Positions 24,929-34,173 are shown, counted from the stretch's first letter. The stretch: 64,000 nt of DNA from Acidimicrobiaceae bacterium (GCA_009837445.1 VXTM01000021.1:31438-95437); one strand, 5' to 3'. The notes: generated by a model not told the origin, from the letters alone. A program made the numbers and translations.

Positions 24929-26953
24929 TCAGGCTTCCAGCTGGGTGAGCAGCTCCTCGACGGTCGCAGCGGGGGACTGGCAGGCGAAGTCGCGGCAGAC
25001 GTAGGCGAAGCCTTCGGGGCGGTCGGCCCACAGGGGGGAGTCGTAGGGCTCGCCCCAGGCCAGGACCGCGCCGGGCAGGTAGCGGGTCTGCACGGCAGCC
25101 ACCAGGTCCGGACGATCACCGACCACCGCTATCTCGTCTAGGCCGTTAGCGGCCATGTCAATGGCTTCCAGCGCCCGGCCGAAGGCGGTGGGATGCTGGG
25201 GTGCCGCCGGACCGAAGAGTGCCATGATCTCGTGAGCCCGCTCGAGGTAGCGGCTCTCGCCGGTGAGCGCGGCCAGCCGCAGCAGCCCGCACGCCGCCAG
25301 CGACTGGGCCGACGGGGTGGCGTTGTCCATCAGGTCCTTGGGCCGGGTGACCAGCTTCTCGGCGTCGTTGCCGGTGGTGAACACGCCTCCCGCGTCACCG
25401 TCCCAGAACAGCTCCAGGAGTCCGTCAGCCGCGGCCCGGGCCTCGTCGACCCAGCGGGCCTCGCCCGACAGCTCGGCCAGCGTGGTCATGGCGTCAACAA
25501 TGGCCCCGTAGTCCTGAGCGTAGGCCAGGTGGCGGGCCTGGGCCGGCCGTTCGGCGTCGCCGGCCTGCCATGAGCGCAGCCAGCGACCGTCGTCGCGGCG
25601 CAGGTTCGCCACCAGGAACTCGCCGTTGGCGATGGCCGCCGCCCGCCACTCGGGGTTGCCGGTGGCCGCGGCGGCCTCGGCCAGCGCCGACAGCATCAGC
25701 CCGTTCCACTCGGTGAGCACCTTGTCGTCGAGGCCGGGGCGGATCCGGCTCTCGCGGCACTCGAACAGCGCCTGGCGGGCGGTCTCCACAGTGACGGGCC
25801 GGATCAGGTCCCCCCGCACCGGCCGGTTCAGGATGTTGGCCCCCTCGAAGTTGCCGGCCGGCGTCACCCCCCACCAGGCCACGGCCTCATCGTCGGCGCC
25901 GGCACCGGCCGCGGCCCGCACCACGGCACGAAGCTCCGGCTCCGACCAGACGTAGAACTTGCCCTCGACGCCCTCGGAGTCGGCGTCCTCAGCCGAGTAG
26001 AACCCGCCGTCGGGGTGGCGCAGATCCCGCAGCACGTAGCCGATGGTCTCGTCGACGACCTGCCGGTAGACCGGCTCGCCGGTCACCATCCAGGCGTGCA
26101 GGTAGACCCTGGTAAGCAGGGCGTTGTCGTACAGCATCTTCTCAAAGTGAGGGACGAGCCACCGATGGTCGACCGAATAGCGGGCGAAGCCGCCTCCGAG
26201 GTGGTCGTAGATCCCGCCGGAAGCCATGGCGTCGAGGCTTGTCCGCACGACCCGCAGCAACTCGGGACGGTCGCTGCGGTGATGGATCCGCAACGCCGAG
26301 GCCAGCGTCATGGCCGCCGGGAACTTGGGCGCGCCCCCGAAGCCTCCCCACTCCGGATCGAAGGACGAGAGGATGGCGTCCCCGGCCCGGTCCAGCACCC
26401 GGCCGTCGAGAGCACCCGAGGGTGCGGCCTCCGCTCCCATCGCCGCAGCGGCACGCGACGTCCGGTCGATGAGCGCCACCAGCTGGTCGGCCTGGGCGTG
26501 CACGTCGGAGCGCCGGTTGGTCCAGGCCTCGTCGATGGCCGCCATCACCTGGCGGAACGAGGCCATCCCGCCCCGGGGCCGGTCGGGGTAGTAGGTGCCG
26601 CCGAAGAAGGGACGGCCGTCGGGCGTGCAGAACACGGTCATGGGCCAGCCGCCCCGGCCGGTCATGGCCTGCACCGAGTCCATGTAGATGGCGTCCACGT
26701 CGGGGCGCTCCTCGCGGTCCACCTTCACGTTCACGAACAGCTCGTTCATGATGGCCGCGGTGTCAGGATCCTCGAACGACTCATGGGCCATCACGTGGCA
26801 CCAGTGGCAGCTCGAGTAGCCGACCGACAGGAGCACCGGCCGGTCCCGCTCGGCGGCCGCCTCGAACGCCTCGGGACCCCACGGGTACCACTCCACCGGG
26901 TTGTCGCGATGCTGCCGCAGGTAGGGGCTGGTCTCGCCGCCGAGCCGGTTCAC
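24929..26953 (-). CDS. YyaL/SPATA20-type thioredoxin domain protein (DUF255)
   Basis: A 674-residue protein beginning [22 protein letters not shown], the hallmark of the DUF255 family, with a thioredoxin-like domain containing [17 protein letters not shown] (C-x2-C) and [14 protein letters not shown] in the first 150 residues. The remainder is an alpha/alpha-toroid resembling N-acylglucosamine 2-epimerase folds ([37 protein letters not shown]). Biochemical function is unknown; a redox or sugar-related role is suggested by its folds. GTG 26953 is supported by a -10-like TAGGCT seven bases upstream. Confidence 0.92.
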   Translation of the reverse strand: MNRLGGETSPYLRQHRDNPVEWYPWGPEAFEAAAERDRPVLLSVGYSSCHWCHVMAHESFEDPDTAAIMNELFVNVKVDREERPDVDAIYMDSVQAMTGRGGWPMTVFCTPDGRPFFGGTYYPDRPRGGMASFRQVMAAIDEAWTNRRSDVHAQADQLVALIDRTSRAAAAMGAEAAPSGALDGRVLDRAGDAILSSFDPEWGGFGGAPKFPAAMTLASALRIHHRSDRPELLRVVRTSLDAMASGGIYDHLGGGFARYSVDHRWLVPHFEKMLYDNALLTRVYLHAWMVTGEPVYRQVVDETIGYVLRDLRHPDGGFYSAEDADSEGVEGKFYVWSEPELRAVVRAAAGAGADDEAVAWWGVTPAGNFEGANILNRPVRGDLIRPVTVETARQALFECRESRIRPGLDDKVLTEWNGLMLSALAEAAAATGNPEWRAAAIANGEFLVANLRRDDGRWLRSWQAGDAERPAQARHLAYAQDYGAIVDAMTTLAELSGEARWVDEARAAADGLLELFWDGDAGGVFTTGNDAEKLVTRPKDLMDNATPSAQSLAACGLLRLAALTGESRYLERAHEIMALFGPAAPQHPTAFGRALEAIDMAANGLDEIAVVGDRPDLVAAVQTRYLPGAVLAWGEPYDSPLWADRPEGFAYVCRDFACQSPAATVEELLTQLEA

Positions 26954-26960
26954 GCGCAGG

Positions 26961-26966
26961 AGCCTA
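26961..26966 (-). promoter_or_regulatory. Putative -10 element for the YyaL-type gene
   Basis: On the minus strand TAGGCT ends seven bases before GTG 26953. The 66-bp gap to the response regulator therefore carries two divergent leaderless-type promoters. Confidence 0.5.
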
Positions 26967-27006
26967 CGGCGCGGGCACGCGATGAGCGGGCCGACCCGGC
27001 GCCGGG

Positions 27007-27012
27007 CAGACT
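27007..27012 (+). promoter_or_regulatory. Putative -10 element for the response regulator
   Basis: CAGACT ends seven bases before GTG 27020. The same hexamer at the same distance precedes the YbaK-type gene at 28681. Confidence 0.4.
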
Positions 27013-27019
27013 GGCCGCT

Positions 27020-27721
27020 GTGAGCGCGGGAGTCCGTGTCCTGGTCGTCGACGACGAGCCGTCCTACCGGGAGGGCCTGCAGGTAGCGCTGGGCGCCGAG
27101 GGGTTCATGGTGGACGCGGCCTCCGACGGCGAGGAGGCCCTGGCGATGTTCGAGGCCCTCGAGCCCGACATAGTGCTCCTGGACGTGATGCTGCCCCGCA
27201 TGTCGGGCATCGACGTGTGCCGCCGCATCCGCTCGCTGGCCGACACTCCGGTGATCATGGTGTCGGCCCGCCGGGAGGAGATCGACACGGTGGTCGGGCT
27301 GGAGGTCGGCGCGGACGACTACGTGGCCAAGCCCTACCGGGTGCGGGAGCTGGTGGCCCGGATGCGTACCGTGATGCGCCGCAGCCGGGCCCGCATGGCC
27401 CACTCCGTCAACACCGGGGCCACCCTCAGCCTCGGCGACGTGACGGTGGACCGCGACCGCCACGAGGTGACCATCGCCGGCGAGTTGGAGCGCATGCCGC
27501 TCAAGGAGTTCGAGGTGCTGGCCCTGCTGATGGAGAACGCCGGGTTCGTGGTGAGCCGCCAGACGCTCATCGACCGCGTGTGGGGGTTCGACTACGTGGG
27601 AAACACTAAGACTCTCGACGTGCACATCAAGCGGCTCCGGTCGCGCATCGAGCGCGACCCGGCGGAACCGGAGCGGATAGTCACCATCCGGGGCCTCGGC
27701 TACAAGTACGTGGCGCCCTGA
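27020..27721 (+). CDS. OmpR/PhoB-family response regulator (orphan)
   Basis: A 233-residue two-domain regulator. The receiver domain has the acidic pair in [10 protein letters not shown], the phospho-acceptor Asp in [14 protein letters not shown] (about residue 55), the conserved Ser in VIMVSAR and Lys in [10 protein letters not shown]. The DNA-binding winged helix at residues about 135-230 contains [23 protein letters not shown] and [15 protein letters not shown], followed by [11 protein letters not shown]. It resembles RegX3/PhoB-type regulators. No histidine kinase gene is adjacent, so its partner lies elsewhere. An upstream in-frame extension inside the opposite gene is not used. Confidence 0.92.
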   Translation: MSAGVRVLVVDDEPSYREGLQVALGAEGFMVDAASDGEEALAMFEALEPDIVLLDVMLPRMSGIDVCRRIRSLADTPVIMVSARREEIDTVVGLEVGADDYVAKPYRVRELVARMRTVMRRSRARMAHSVNTGATLSLGDVTVDRDRHEVTIAGELERMPLKEFEVLALLMENAGFVVSRQTLIDRVWGFDYVGNTKTLDVHIKRLRSRIERDPAEPERIVTIRGLGYKYVAP

Positions 27722-27743
27722 GGGCACCCGACCGGCCGGGACA

Positions 27744-28619
27744 GTGACTGCGATCCGCATTTGGGTCGACGGCGCTCGTCCTCGCACGCTGAGCGCTGGG
27801 CTTGTCCCGGTCGCGGTGGGCACCGCGGTGGCGGTGGGAGAGGGGTCGCAGACCGCGTGGTGGCGGGCCGGGGCCGCTCTCGTGGTGGGGATGGCGCTGC
27901 AGGTGGCGGTCAACTTCGCCAACGACTACTCCGACGGCGTGCGGGGCACCGATGACTCCACCCGGGTGGGACCGAGACGGCTGGTGGGGTCCGGGCTGGT
28001 CGAAGCCCGCAGCGTGAAGCGGGCCGCCTTCGCGGCGTTCGGGGTGGCTATGGCGGCCGGCGCGGTGCTGGCCGCGGTGGCCGGATGGGAGCTGCTGGCC
28101 GCGGGAGCGGTCTGCATCGCGGCGGGCTGGGCCTACACCGGCGGGCCCAAGCCCTACGGATACCTGGGCCTGGGCGAGGTGTTCGTGTTCGTGTTCTTCG
28201 GCCTGGTGGCCACGGCGGGCACCACCTACGTGCTGCTGGAGCGGCTGGACTGGTTCGCGGTGCTCTGCGGCGTTCCGGTCGGCCTCTGGGCGGTGTCGCT
28301 GCTGATGGCCAACAACCTGCGCGACATCGCCGGCGACGAGGCAGCTGGAAAGCGCACGGTGGCGGTCCGACTCGGCGACCGCGGCACCCGTGTGGCCTAC
28401 ATGGCCGTGCTCGAAGCGTCCTACGCGGCGGCTCTGGTCGCGTCGGTTACGGGCCGGGCCGCAGCGGCTGCGGTGGTCGGCGCCCCATTCGCGGTGCGGG
28501 CGGTGCGCAAGGTCCTGCGGGGGGCGTCCGGGCGGGATCTGATACCGGTGCTGGGCGCCACCGCCCAGGCCCAGCTCGCCTCAGGCCTGGCCATGGCGGT
28601 CGGCATCGCACTCACATAG
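27744..28619 (+). CDS. menA: 1,4-dihydroxy-2-naphthoate polyprenyltransferase
   Basis: A 291-residue UbiA-superfamily membrane enzyme with eight or nine hydrophobic segments. The two Asp-rich prenyl-diphosphate/Mg sites are visible: [15 protein letters not shown] (residues about 58-72) and [22 protein letters not shown] (about 190-211). MenA attaches the polyprenyl chain to DHNA in menaquinone synthesis. It starts at GTG 27744, 22 bp after the response regulator. MenG, which methylates the product, is encoded 1.3 kb away on the other strand, so the last two menaquinone steps are clustered. Confidence 0.95.
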   Translation: MTAIRIWVDGARPRTLSAGLVPVAVGTAVAVGEGSQTAWWRAGAALVVGMALQVAVNFANDYSDGVRGTDDSTRVGPRRLVGSGLVEARSVKRAAFAAFGVAMAAGAVLAAVAGWELLAAGAVCIAAGWAYTGGPKPYGYLGLGEVFVFVFFGLVATAGTTYVLLERLDWFAVLCGVPVGLWAVSLLMANNLRDIAGDEAAGKRTVAVRLGDRGTRVAYMAVLEASYAAALVASVTGRAAAAAVVGAPFAVRAVRKVLRGASGRDLIPVLGATAQAQLASGLAMAVGIALT

Positions 28620-28667
28620 AACCAGACCCACCCCGCCCACCTTCACTGCGTTCGCGGGCTGCTAGGG

Positions 28668-28673
28668 CAGACT
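28668..28673 (+). promoter_or_regulatory. Putative -10 element for the YbaK-type gene
   Basis: CAGACT ends seven bases before ATG 28681, and no ribosome binding site is seen. Confidence 0.4.
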
Positions 28674-28680
28674 GTCGACC

Positions 28681-29166
28681 ATGAGTCGTGAAGCGGTTGT
28701 CGCCCACCTGGAAGCGCTCGGCGTGGCCTACGAAGTGGTGGATTGCGATCCAGACTTCGCCGACACCGCCAACTTCTGCGAGCGCTACGGATACCCGATG
28801 GAGGCGTCGGCCAACGCCATCTGCGTGGTGGGCAAGTCGGCCGAGCGGCCCATGGCCTGCTGCCTGGTGCTGGCCTCCATGCGGCTGGACGTCAACGGGG
28901 TGGTGCGCCGCCGGCTCGGCACCCGGAAGGCCTCCTTCGCCGACGCGGCCACCACCGTCGAGCGAACCGGGATGATGATCGGCGGCGTCACGCCGTTCGG
29001 GCTTCCCCCAGGGCTCCCGGTGTGGATCGACGCCCAGGTCATGGAATGCGACCAGGTGATCATCGGAGGGGGCTCCCGGGACTGCAAGATCCTTTGCCCG
29101 CCGGCCTCGCTGCTGGCTATCGACGGCGCCGAGGTCGTCGACAACCTGGCCCGACCGGCCCCCTGA
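28681..29166 (+). CDS. YbaK/EbsC-type aminoacyl-tRNA deacylase domain protein
   Basis: A 161-residue single-domain protein of the YbaK/ProX editing family. The N-terminal half has ANAICVVGKSAERPMACCLVLA, the next segment VRRRLGTRKASFAD contains the family lysine, and GGVTPFGLPPGLPVWIDAQVM is the typical substrate-pocket block. These proteins hydrolyse mischarged aminoacyl-tRNAs such as Cys-tRNA-Pro or Ala-tRNA-Pro. The exact specificity is not deducible. It is convergent with menG, separated by 55 bp. Confidence 0.88.
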   Translation: MSREAVVAHLEALGVAYEVVDCDPDFADTANFCERYGYPMEASANAICVVGKSAERPMACCLVLASMRLDVNGVVRRRLGTRKASFADAATTVERTGMMIGGVTPFGLPPGLPVWIDAQVMECDQVIIGGGSRDCKILCPPASLLAIDGAEVVDNLARPAP

Positions 29167-29221
29167 CTGGAATCTGTCCATGTCCGGCCGCGGAAGGGGC
29201 GGGCGGCGGCGAACCGCGTCG

Positions 29222-29920
29222 TCAAATACGGGTGGCGGTGATCAGCTGGGCGATGCCGGCGCTCAACCGGCGGTGCTGCACGTCGGTGAACCCGGCGGTG
29301 CGCACCATGGCCTGCAGCTCGCCGGACGGGGGCAGGTAGGCGACAGAGTCGGGCAGGTAGCGGTAGGCGTCCCGGTCCGACAGCACGGCCCCGATCAGGG
29401 GGACGACCCGACCGAAGTACAAGCCGTGGCCCCAGCGCAGGACCGGGTTGGAGGGCTGGTCCACCTCCAGCAGACCGATGCGCCCCCCGGGCCGCAGCAC
29501 CCGGGCCAGCTCGGCGAGCAGCGGCGGCACCGAGGTGAGGTTGCGCAGGGCGAAGCCGCAGGTCGCGCCATCGAGCGCGCCGCCGGGAACCGGCAGCTCC
29601 AGAACGTCGGCGTTGACCAGCAGTGGGCCCGAACCGCCGACCTCCGGGGGGGCCGCCTGCAGCATTCCCATCGAGAAGTCGAAGCCGACGGTCCAGTGAC
29701 CTTGCCGGACCAGCTCCCGGCAAAGGTCCCCGGTGCCGCAGGCCAGATCGGCCACCCGCGAACCGGCGGGCAGGGCCAGCGCCCGCACGGTGCGGCGACG
29801 CCAGGCCACGTCGAGCCGCAGGGTCATGACCCGGTTCACCAGGTCGTATCGGGGCGCGATGGCGTCGAACATCTCCCGAACGGCCCGGCGCTTGTCGGCG
29901 CCGGAGGGCAGGTTGCTCAC
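29222..29920 (-). CDS. menG: Demethylmenaquinone methyltransferase (UbiE/MenG)
   Basis: A 232-residue class I SAM-dependent methyltransferase of the UbiE/COQ5 family: an early MFDAIAPRYDLVNRVMTLRLD block, motif I VADLACGTGDLCRELVRQG, then GFDFSMGMLQAA, and the family-specific FALRNLTSVPPLLAELARVLRPGGRIGLLEV. It catalyses the C-methylation of demethylmenaquinone. GTG 29920 overlaps the stop of the upstream membrane-protein gene (GTGA), indicating coupling. A long upstream in-frame extension is an artefact of GC-rich sequence. Confidence 0.95.
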   Translation of the reverse strand: MSNLPSGADKRRAVREMFDAIAPRYDLVNRVMTLRLDVAWRRRTVRALALPAGSRVADLACGTGDLCRELVRQGHWTVGFDFSMGMLQAAPPEVGGSGPLLVNADVLELPVPGGALDGATCGFALRNLTSVPPLLAELARVLRPGGRIGLLEVDQPSNPVLRWGHGLYFGRVVPLIGAVLSDRDAYRYLPDSVAYLPPSGELQAMVRTAGFTDVQHRRLSAGIAQLITATRI

Positions 29921-30306
29921 CCGCGCTGGCGCTTGGGCCAGTACCGCTGGTAGTTGCGGCTCATGGGGTGCAGCAGGAGGGCCACCAGCGCGACGTCGAA
30001 CAGCAGGCCGATCAACTGGCTGAACGTCCGGCTCAAGTTGTTGATGTCCTGAATGACTTCTAGTAGCGATCCGGCCAGCGTGAGCGCGGCAACGACTACG
30101 CCGACTATGTAGCCCCAGCGCCTCTCGTTGGCAATGCCGTAGGCGGCCGTCACGAAGCCCACCGCCAGCACGAGCGAGGACACCGTCAGGAATGCGCCGA
30201 GAAGAAGCCCGAATACCAGCAGGACGCCGCCCCGGAAGTACAGCAGCAACTGGGCGATGTACAGCGTCTGAGGCTGGTTGCGGTTGACCCAGATGCGGGG
30301 CTCCAT
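29917..30306 (-). CDS. Small polytopic membrane protein of unknown function
   Basis: A 129-residue hydrophobic protein with about four predicted transmembrane segments (residues about 17-35, 38-58, 65-84 and 95-113) and a basic C-terminus RNYQRYWPKRQRG. No family motif is recognised. It is coupled by a 4-bp overlap to menG downstream, so a role near quinone or respiratory-chain metabolism is possible, but this rests only on position. CATACT six bases before the start fits the leaderless-promoter pattern; GGAG just before the ATG could also serve as a ribosome binding site. Confidence 0.75.
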   Translation of the reverse strand: MEPRIWVNRNQPQTLYIAQLLLYFRGGVLLVFGLLLGAFLTVSSLVLAVGFVTAAYGIANERRWGYIVGVVVAALTLAGSLLEVIQDINNLSRTFSQLIGLLFDVALVALLLHPMSRNYQRYWPKRQRG

Positions 30307-30312
30307 GACTCC

Positions 30313-30318
30313 AGTATG
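30313..30318 (-). promoter_or_regulatory. Putative -10 element for the membrane protein-menG operon
   Basis: CATACT on the minus strand, preceded by TG, ends six bases before ATG 30306. Confidence 0.4.
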
Positions 30319-30324
30319 CAGGCG

Positions 30325-31017
30325 CTAGCTGGGTAGGCGGCGGTAGGCGCGGTCGGTGTGGTGGTGCTCGAAGCCGATCCGGCGGTAGACGGCGTTGGCC
30401 GGGTGGTTGTCGGACTCCACGTACAGCATGCCGACGGCCAGCCCGCGGGCAGACAGCCACTCCAGGCCGGCCAGGGTCATGGGCCGGCCCAGCCCCTGGC
30501 CCGAGAAGTCGGGGTCGACGGCGATGACGTAGATCTCACCGAGCGGCGGGTCGTGGGCGGGGTGGACCTTGGTCCAGCAGAACCCGGCCAGGCGGCCGTC
30601 GCAGTGGTGCAGGCGGAAGCCGTCGGGGTCGAACCACGGCTCGGCCATCCGGTTGCGCACATCGTCGGCGCGGAGGCCACCCTGCTCGGGATGCCAGTGG
30701 AAGGCCCGGTTGTTGACCGTCACGAACTCATCGATGTCGTCGATCATGAAGGCCCTGGTGGCCAGGCCCGACGGCTCAGCCGGCAGCCGGCAGCGCAACT
30801 GCCACAGGTCGCGGTAGGGCTCGAAGCCGTGGCGACGGGCCGGGTCGTCGTCGCCCGCCGCGACCTCCCTGATCCAGAGTTGGGCTCCGCCACCGGCTTC
30901 CAGTCCGGCCAGCGACTCGTCGAGGATGGCGGCCAGTTCTCCCGCGGCCCGGCCCTCGTACACCACGACCTGGGCCTCGCCGCCCGCCTTCGCCGGCTGA
31001 TTCACCTCGTAGCGCAC
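30325..31017 (-). CDS. mshD: Mycothiol synthase-like GNAT acetyltransferase (MshD-like)
   Basis: A 230-residue GNAT protein. The C-terminal domain matches mycothiol synthase closely: FVTVNNRAFHWHPEQGG, EPWFDPDGFRLH, GFCWTKVHPAHDPPLGEIYV, and the acetyl-CoA loop DFSGQGLGRPMTLAGLEWL, then YVESDNHPANAVYRRIGF. MshD transfers acetate from acetyl-CoA to the cysteine amine of Cys-GlcN-Ins, the last step of mycothiol synthesis. Known MshD proteins have two GNAT domains and about 300 residues; here the N-terminal domain is shortened. GTG 31017 is chosen because TACTCT lies seven bases upstream. Confidence 0.8.
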   Translation of the reverse strand: MRYEVNQPAKAGGEAQVVVYEGRAAGELAAILDESLAGLEAGGGAQLWIREVAAGDDDPARRHGFEPYRDLWQLRCRLPAEPSGLATRAFMIDDIDEFVTVNNRAFHWHPEQGGLRADDVRNRMAEPWFDPDGFRLHHCDGRLAGFCWTKVHPAHDPPLGEIYVIAVDPDFSGQGLGRPMTLAGLEWLSARGLAVGMLYVESDNHPANAVYRRIGFEHHHTDRAYRRLPS

Positions 31018-31024
31018 CGGATCG

Positions 31025-31030
31025 AGAGTA
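31025..31030 (-). promoter_or_regulatory. Putative -10 element for mshD
   Basis: TACTCT (minus strand) ends seven bases before GTG 31017. Its -35 region would fall inside the nth coding sequence. Confidence 0.5.
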
Positions 31031-31034
31031 CCGC

Positions 31035-31040
31035 TAGCTT
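31035..31040 (+). promoter_or_regulatory. Putative -10 element for nth
   Basis: TAGCTT ends seven bases before ATG 31048. Its -35 region would fall at the very start of mshD, so the two promoters interleave in a 30-bp gap. Confidence 0.5.
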
Positions 31041-31047
31041 CACTCCG

Positions 31048-31689
31048 ATGGCCCGCCCCAGAAGTCCCAAGGGCCGAGCCCGGCGCACTAACGAGCGCCT
31101 GAGGCTCGAGTACCCCGACGCGGTGTGCGAGCTCGATCACGGCAACGCCTTCGAGCTCCTGGTGGCCACCATCCTGTCGGCCCAGGCCACCGACGTGGGC
31201 GTCAACAAGGCCACACCGGCGCTGTTCGCCCGTTTCGGTGATGCCGAGTCCCTGGCCGAAGTCGAGCCTGAGGAGGTGCAGCCCTACATCGGCACCATCG
31301 GGCTGTTCCGCAACAAGTCCAAGAGCCTGGTGGGCATGGCCCGGATGCTGGTGGACGACTACCGGGGAGAGGTCCCGGGCGCCATGAAGGACCTGGTGCG
31401 CCTGCCGGGCGTGGGCCGCAAGACCGCCAACGTGATCCGCAGCGTGGCCCTAGGGCTGCCGGGCCTGCCGGTGGACACCCACGTGACGCGGCTGTCGAAC
31501 CTGCTCGGATTGACCGCCGAGACCGACCCGGTGAAGATCGAGCTGGAGCTGAACCCGATGATCCCGGCCGCCGAGCGGGGCGACTTCAGCCTGCGCATGA
31601 TCCTTCACGGCCGCCGGGTGTGCGTGGCCCGCCGGCCCCGCTGCGAGGACTGCGTGCTCAACGACTTCTGCCCGTCCAGCAGGGTCTGA
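31048..31689 (+). CDS. nth: Endonuclease III
   Basis: A 213-residue base-excision-repair glycosylase/AP lyase acting on oxidised pyrimidines. The helix-hairpin-helix LPGVGRKTANVIRSVALG carries the catalytic Lys, VDTHVTRLSNLLGL the catalytic Asp, and the C-terminal CVARRPRCEDCVLNDFC fits the [4Fe-4S] spacing C-x6-C-x2-C-x5-C. LSAQATDVGVNKATPALF near residue 38 is also typical. It is divergent from mshD with only 30 bp between starts. Confidence 0.97.
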   Translation: MARPRSPKGRARRTNERLRLEYPDAVCELDHGNAFELLVATILSAQATDVGVNKATPALFARFGDAESLAEVEPEEVQPYIGTIGLFRNKSKSLVGMARMLVDDYRGEVPGAMKDLVRLPGVGRKTANVIRSVALGLPGLPVDTHVTRLSNLLGLTAETDPVKIELELNPMIPAAERGDFSLRMILHGRRVCVARRPRCEDCVLNDFCPSSRV

Positions 31690-31729
31690 GCGTCGGGGGC
31701 GCCGAACCGAGAAGCTCAGCCGTCACCGG

Positions 31730-31735
31730 TAGCGT
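31730..31735 (+). promoter_or_regulatory. Putative -10 element for the his operon
   Basis: TAGCGT ends six bases before GTG 31742 of hisD, with no ribosome binding site, so the his operon may start leaderless. No attenuator or leader peptide is visible in the 52-bp gap. Confidence 0.45.
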
Positions 31736-31741
31736 TGTACG

Positions 31742-33052
31742 GTGCTCAGCCGCCTCGACCTGCGCGGCGACAGCGGTCCCGTCGCCTCCCGCCTGCCGCG
31801 GCCCGAGGCCGCGCCCGCGGGCCCACTGGAGGCGGTGCGGGCCATCATCGCCGAGGTCCGCGAACGGGGCGACGACGCCCTTCGCGAGCTGACCGAGCGC
31901 TTCGACGGGGCCTCGCCGGCCAGTCTCACGGTGGCACCCGACGAGATCGCCAACGCGGCCGCCCGGACACCGGACCGGGTGCGCGAGGCTCTGGCGGCGG
32001 CGGCGGCCAACGTGGACGCCTATCACCGTCACCAGTTGCTCGACGATTCGGTCCACAACAGGGGCGGCGTCACGGTCACCGAGCGCCACCTGCCGGTGCG
32101 CCGGGCCGGCTGCTACGTGCCCGGGGGCCGGGCCGCCTACCCGTCGACACTGATCATGACCACGGTGCCGGCCAGGGTGGCCGGCGTGGACGAGATCGCG
32201 GTATGCGTGCCGCCCGGACCCGACGGCCGCATAGCCGACGTGACGCTGGCCGCGGCCGCCACGGTGGGCATCGACGAGATCCATCCCGCGGGCGGGGCCC
32301 AAGCCATCGCCGCCCTCGCCTACGGAACCGAGTCGATCCCTGCCGTCGACGTGATCGCGGGACCGGGCAACGCCTACGTGGCCCTGGCCCAGCGTGAAGT
32401 GGCCGGGGTCGTGGGTGTGCCCGCAGCCTTCGCGGGACCTTCGGAAGTGGTGGTGATGGCCGACGCCGGCGCCGACCCCACCTTCGCGGCGGCCGATGTG
32501 ATCCTCCAGGCCGAACACGGCCCGGACGGACTGGCGTGGCTGGTCACCTGGGACGAGGCCACTGCCGGCGCGGTGGAGGCTGAGGTCGCCAGGCTGGCGG
32601 CCCGAGCCGACCGCAGGGCCGAGATTGAGGCGACGCTGCGCAACTCCGGCTACAGCGTGGTGTGCTCGAGCGCCGAGCAGGCCCTGGAGGTGGTCAACGA
32701 GATCGCCCCCGAGCACCTAGAGCTGCTGGTGGCCGACCCCGAGGCTCTCGTGCCGCAGGTCCGCAACGCCGGAGCGGTGTTCTGCGGGCCGTGGGCGCCA
32801 GCATCGCTGGGCGACTACGCGGCCGGCCCCAACCACGTGCTGCCCACCGACGGAACCGCCCGGTTCGCCGGAGCACTGGGAGTGCGCGACTTCCTCCGGA
32901 GCATGCACATCGTCAGCACCGACCGGGCCGGGCTGGAGGGTCTAGCGCCCCATGTAATCGCGCTGGCCGAGGCCGAGGGCCTCACCGCCCACGCCGAGTC
33001 GGTGCGGTTGCGGCTTGCTCCGCAGATCGAGCGGACAGGCGGCGAATCATGA
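31742..33052 (+). CDS. hisD: Histidinol dehydrogenase
   Basis: A 436-residue zinc- and NAD-dependent enzyme that oxidises histidinol to histidine. The N-terminus DLRGDSG is typical, as are GCYVPGGRAAYPSTLIMTTVPA, HPAGGAQAIAALAYGT, VIAGPGNAYVALAQRE and the zinc-ligand region LQAEHGPDG, with catalytic residues in EIAPEHLEL. It is first in a tight run hisD-hisC-hisB-hisH-hisA-hisF and its stop overlaps the hisC start (ATGA). hisG, hisI and hisE are not in the window. Confidence 0.97.
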   Translation: MLSRLDLRGDSGPVASRLPRPEAAPAGPLEAVRAIIAEVRERGDDALRELTERFDGASPASLTVAPDEIANAAARTPDRVREALAAAAANVDAYHRHQLLDDSVHNRGGVTVTERHLPVRRAGCYVPGGRAAYPSTLIMTTVPARVAGVDEIAVCVPPGPDGRIADVTLAAAATVGIDEIHPAGGAQAIAALAYGTESIPAVDVIAGPGNAYVALAQREVAGVVGVPAAFAGPSEVVVMADAGADPTFAAADVILQAEHGPDGLAWLVTWDEATAGAVEAEVARLAARADRRAEIEATLRNSGYSVVCSSAEQALEVVNEIAPEHLELLVADPEALVPQVRNAGAVFCGPWAPASLGDYAAGPNHVLPTDGTARFAGALGVRDFLRSMHIVSTDRAGLEGLAPHVIALAEAEGLTAHAESVRLRLAPQIERTGGES

Positions 33053-34116
33053 GGGTGCAGCCACGGGACGACATTGCTCTGATGGCCGGCTACCACTCGC
33101 CGCAGCTCGACGTGGCCGTGCGGCTCAACACCAACGAGAGCCCCCTGCCCCCGCCGGCCGCTTTCGCCGAAGCGGTGGCGGTCGCGGCCCGGTCGGTGTC
33201 CTGGAACCGGTACCCGGACCGCCAGGCCACCGAGCTGCGATCCCGGATCGCGGCCCGCCACGGGGTGGACCCCGACCGGGTGTTCGCGGCCAACGGCTCC
33301 AACGAGGTGCTCCAGTGCCTGCTGCTCGCCTACGGCGGGGCGGGACGCCGCGCCGTGGTCTTCGAACCCACCTACGCGCTGCACTCGCACCTGGCCCGGG
33401 TCACCGGCACAACCGTCGCCAGCGGCGAGCGCGACGGCGACTTCAACCTCGACCCCGATGCCGCCATGGCACTGATCGCGTCGGCTGAGCCCTCGGTCAC
33501 GTTCCTGTGCTCGCCCAACAACCCCTCCGGCACGGTGGAGCCCCCGTCGGTGATCGCCTCGCTGCTGGACACGGTCGGCTCGACCTCCGGACTGCTCTGC
33601 GTCGACGAGGCCTACGCCGAGTTCTCACCCCACAGCGCCCTAGACCTGGTCGACGACGAGACTCCGCTGGTGGTCACCCGCACCTACTCCAAGACCTGGG
33701 CCATGGCCGGGGCCCGCCTGGGCTACCTGATCGGCCCGCGGTGGCTGGTGTCGGAGCTGGACAAGGTGGCCCTTCCGTATCACCTCGACGCCCTCAAGCA
33801 GGCCGTCGGCATCGCGGCCCTCGACTTCGTGGACGACATGCAGGCCAGGGTGAGCTCCATCGTGTCGGAGCGTGCCCGGCTGACGGACCGGCTGGGCGGG
33901 CTGCCGGTGGACGTGTGGCCCTCGGGTGCCAACTTCGTGCTGTTCCGGCCCCGCGACCGCAACGGCGCCGAGGTGTGGCAGCAGCTCCTGGCCCGGTCGG
34001 TGCTGGTGCGCAACTGCGCCTCGTGGCCGCGCCTGGCCGGCTGCCTGAGGGTGACGATCGGCACTCCGGAGGAGGACGACAGGTTCCTGGACGCCCTGGA
34101 GGAGATCTTGACCTGA
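33049..34116 (+). CDS. hisC: Histidinol-phosphate aminotransferase
   Basis: A 355-residue fold-type I PLP aminotransferase. Visible features are VRLNTNESPLPPP, RYPDRQATELR, ANGSNEVLQCLLLAYGG, LCSPNNPSGT, CVDEAYAEF and the PLP-lysine block RTYSKTWAMAGARLGYLIG. It converts imidazole-acetol phosphate to histidinol phosphate. ATG 33049 overlaps the hisD stop. The gene continues into hisB after 57 bp containing a separate promoter-like hexamer. Confidence 0.95.
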   Translation: MRVQPRDDIALMAGYHSPQLDVAVRLNTNESPLPPPAAFAEAVAVAARSVSWNRYPDRQATELRSRIAARHGVDPDRVFAANGSNEVLQCLLLAYGGAGRRAVVFEPTYALHSHLARVTGTTVASGERDGDFNLDPDAAMALIASAEPSVTFLCSPNNPSGTVEPPSVIASLLDTVGSTSGLLCVDEAYAEFSPHSALDLVDDETPLVVTRTYSKTWAMAGARLGYLIGPRWLVSELDKVALPYHLDALKQAVGIAALDFVDDMQARVSSIVSERARLTDRLGGLPVDVWPSGANFVLFRPRDRNGAEVWQQLLARSVLVRNCASWPRLAGCLRVTIGTPEEDDRFLDALEEILT

Positions 34117-34160
34117 GCGGCGCGGCACCTTTGCGCAGCGTCTAACTCTCCGACACGCCA

Positions 34161-34166
34161 TACCCT
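34161..34166 (+). promoter_or_regulatory. Putative internal -10 element before hisB
   Basis: TACCCT ends seven bases before ATG 34174. The hisC-hisB gap is the only non-overlapping junction of more than a few bases in the run, so hisBHAF may have its own leaderless transcript. Confidence 0.4.
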
Positions 34167-34173
34167 CAAGAAG

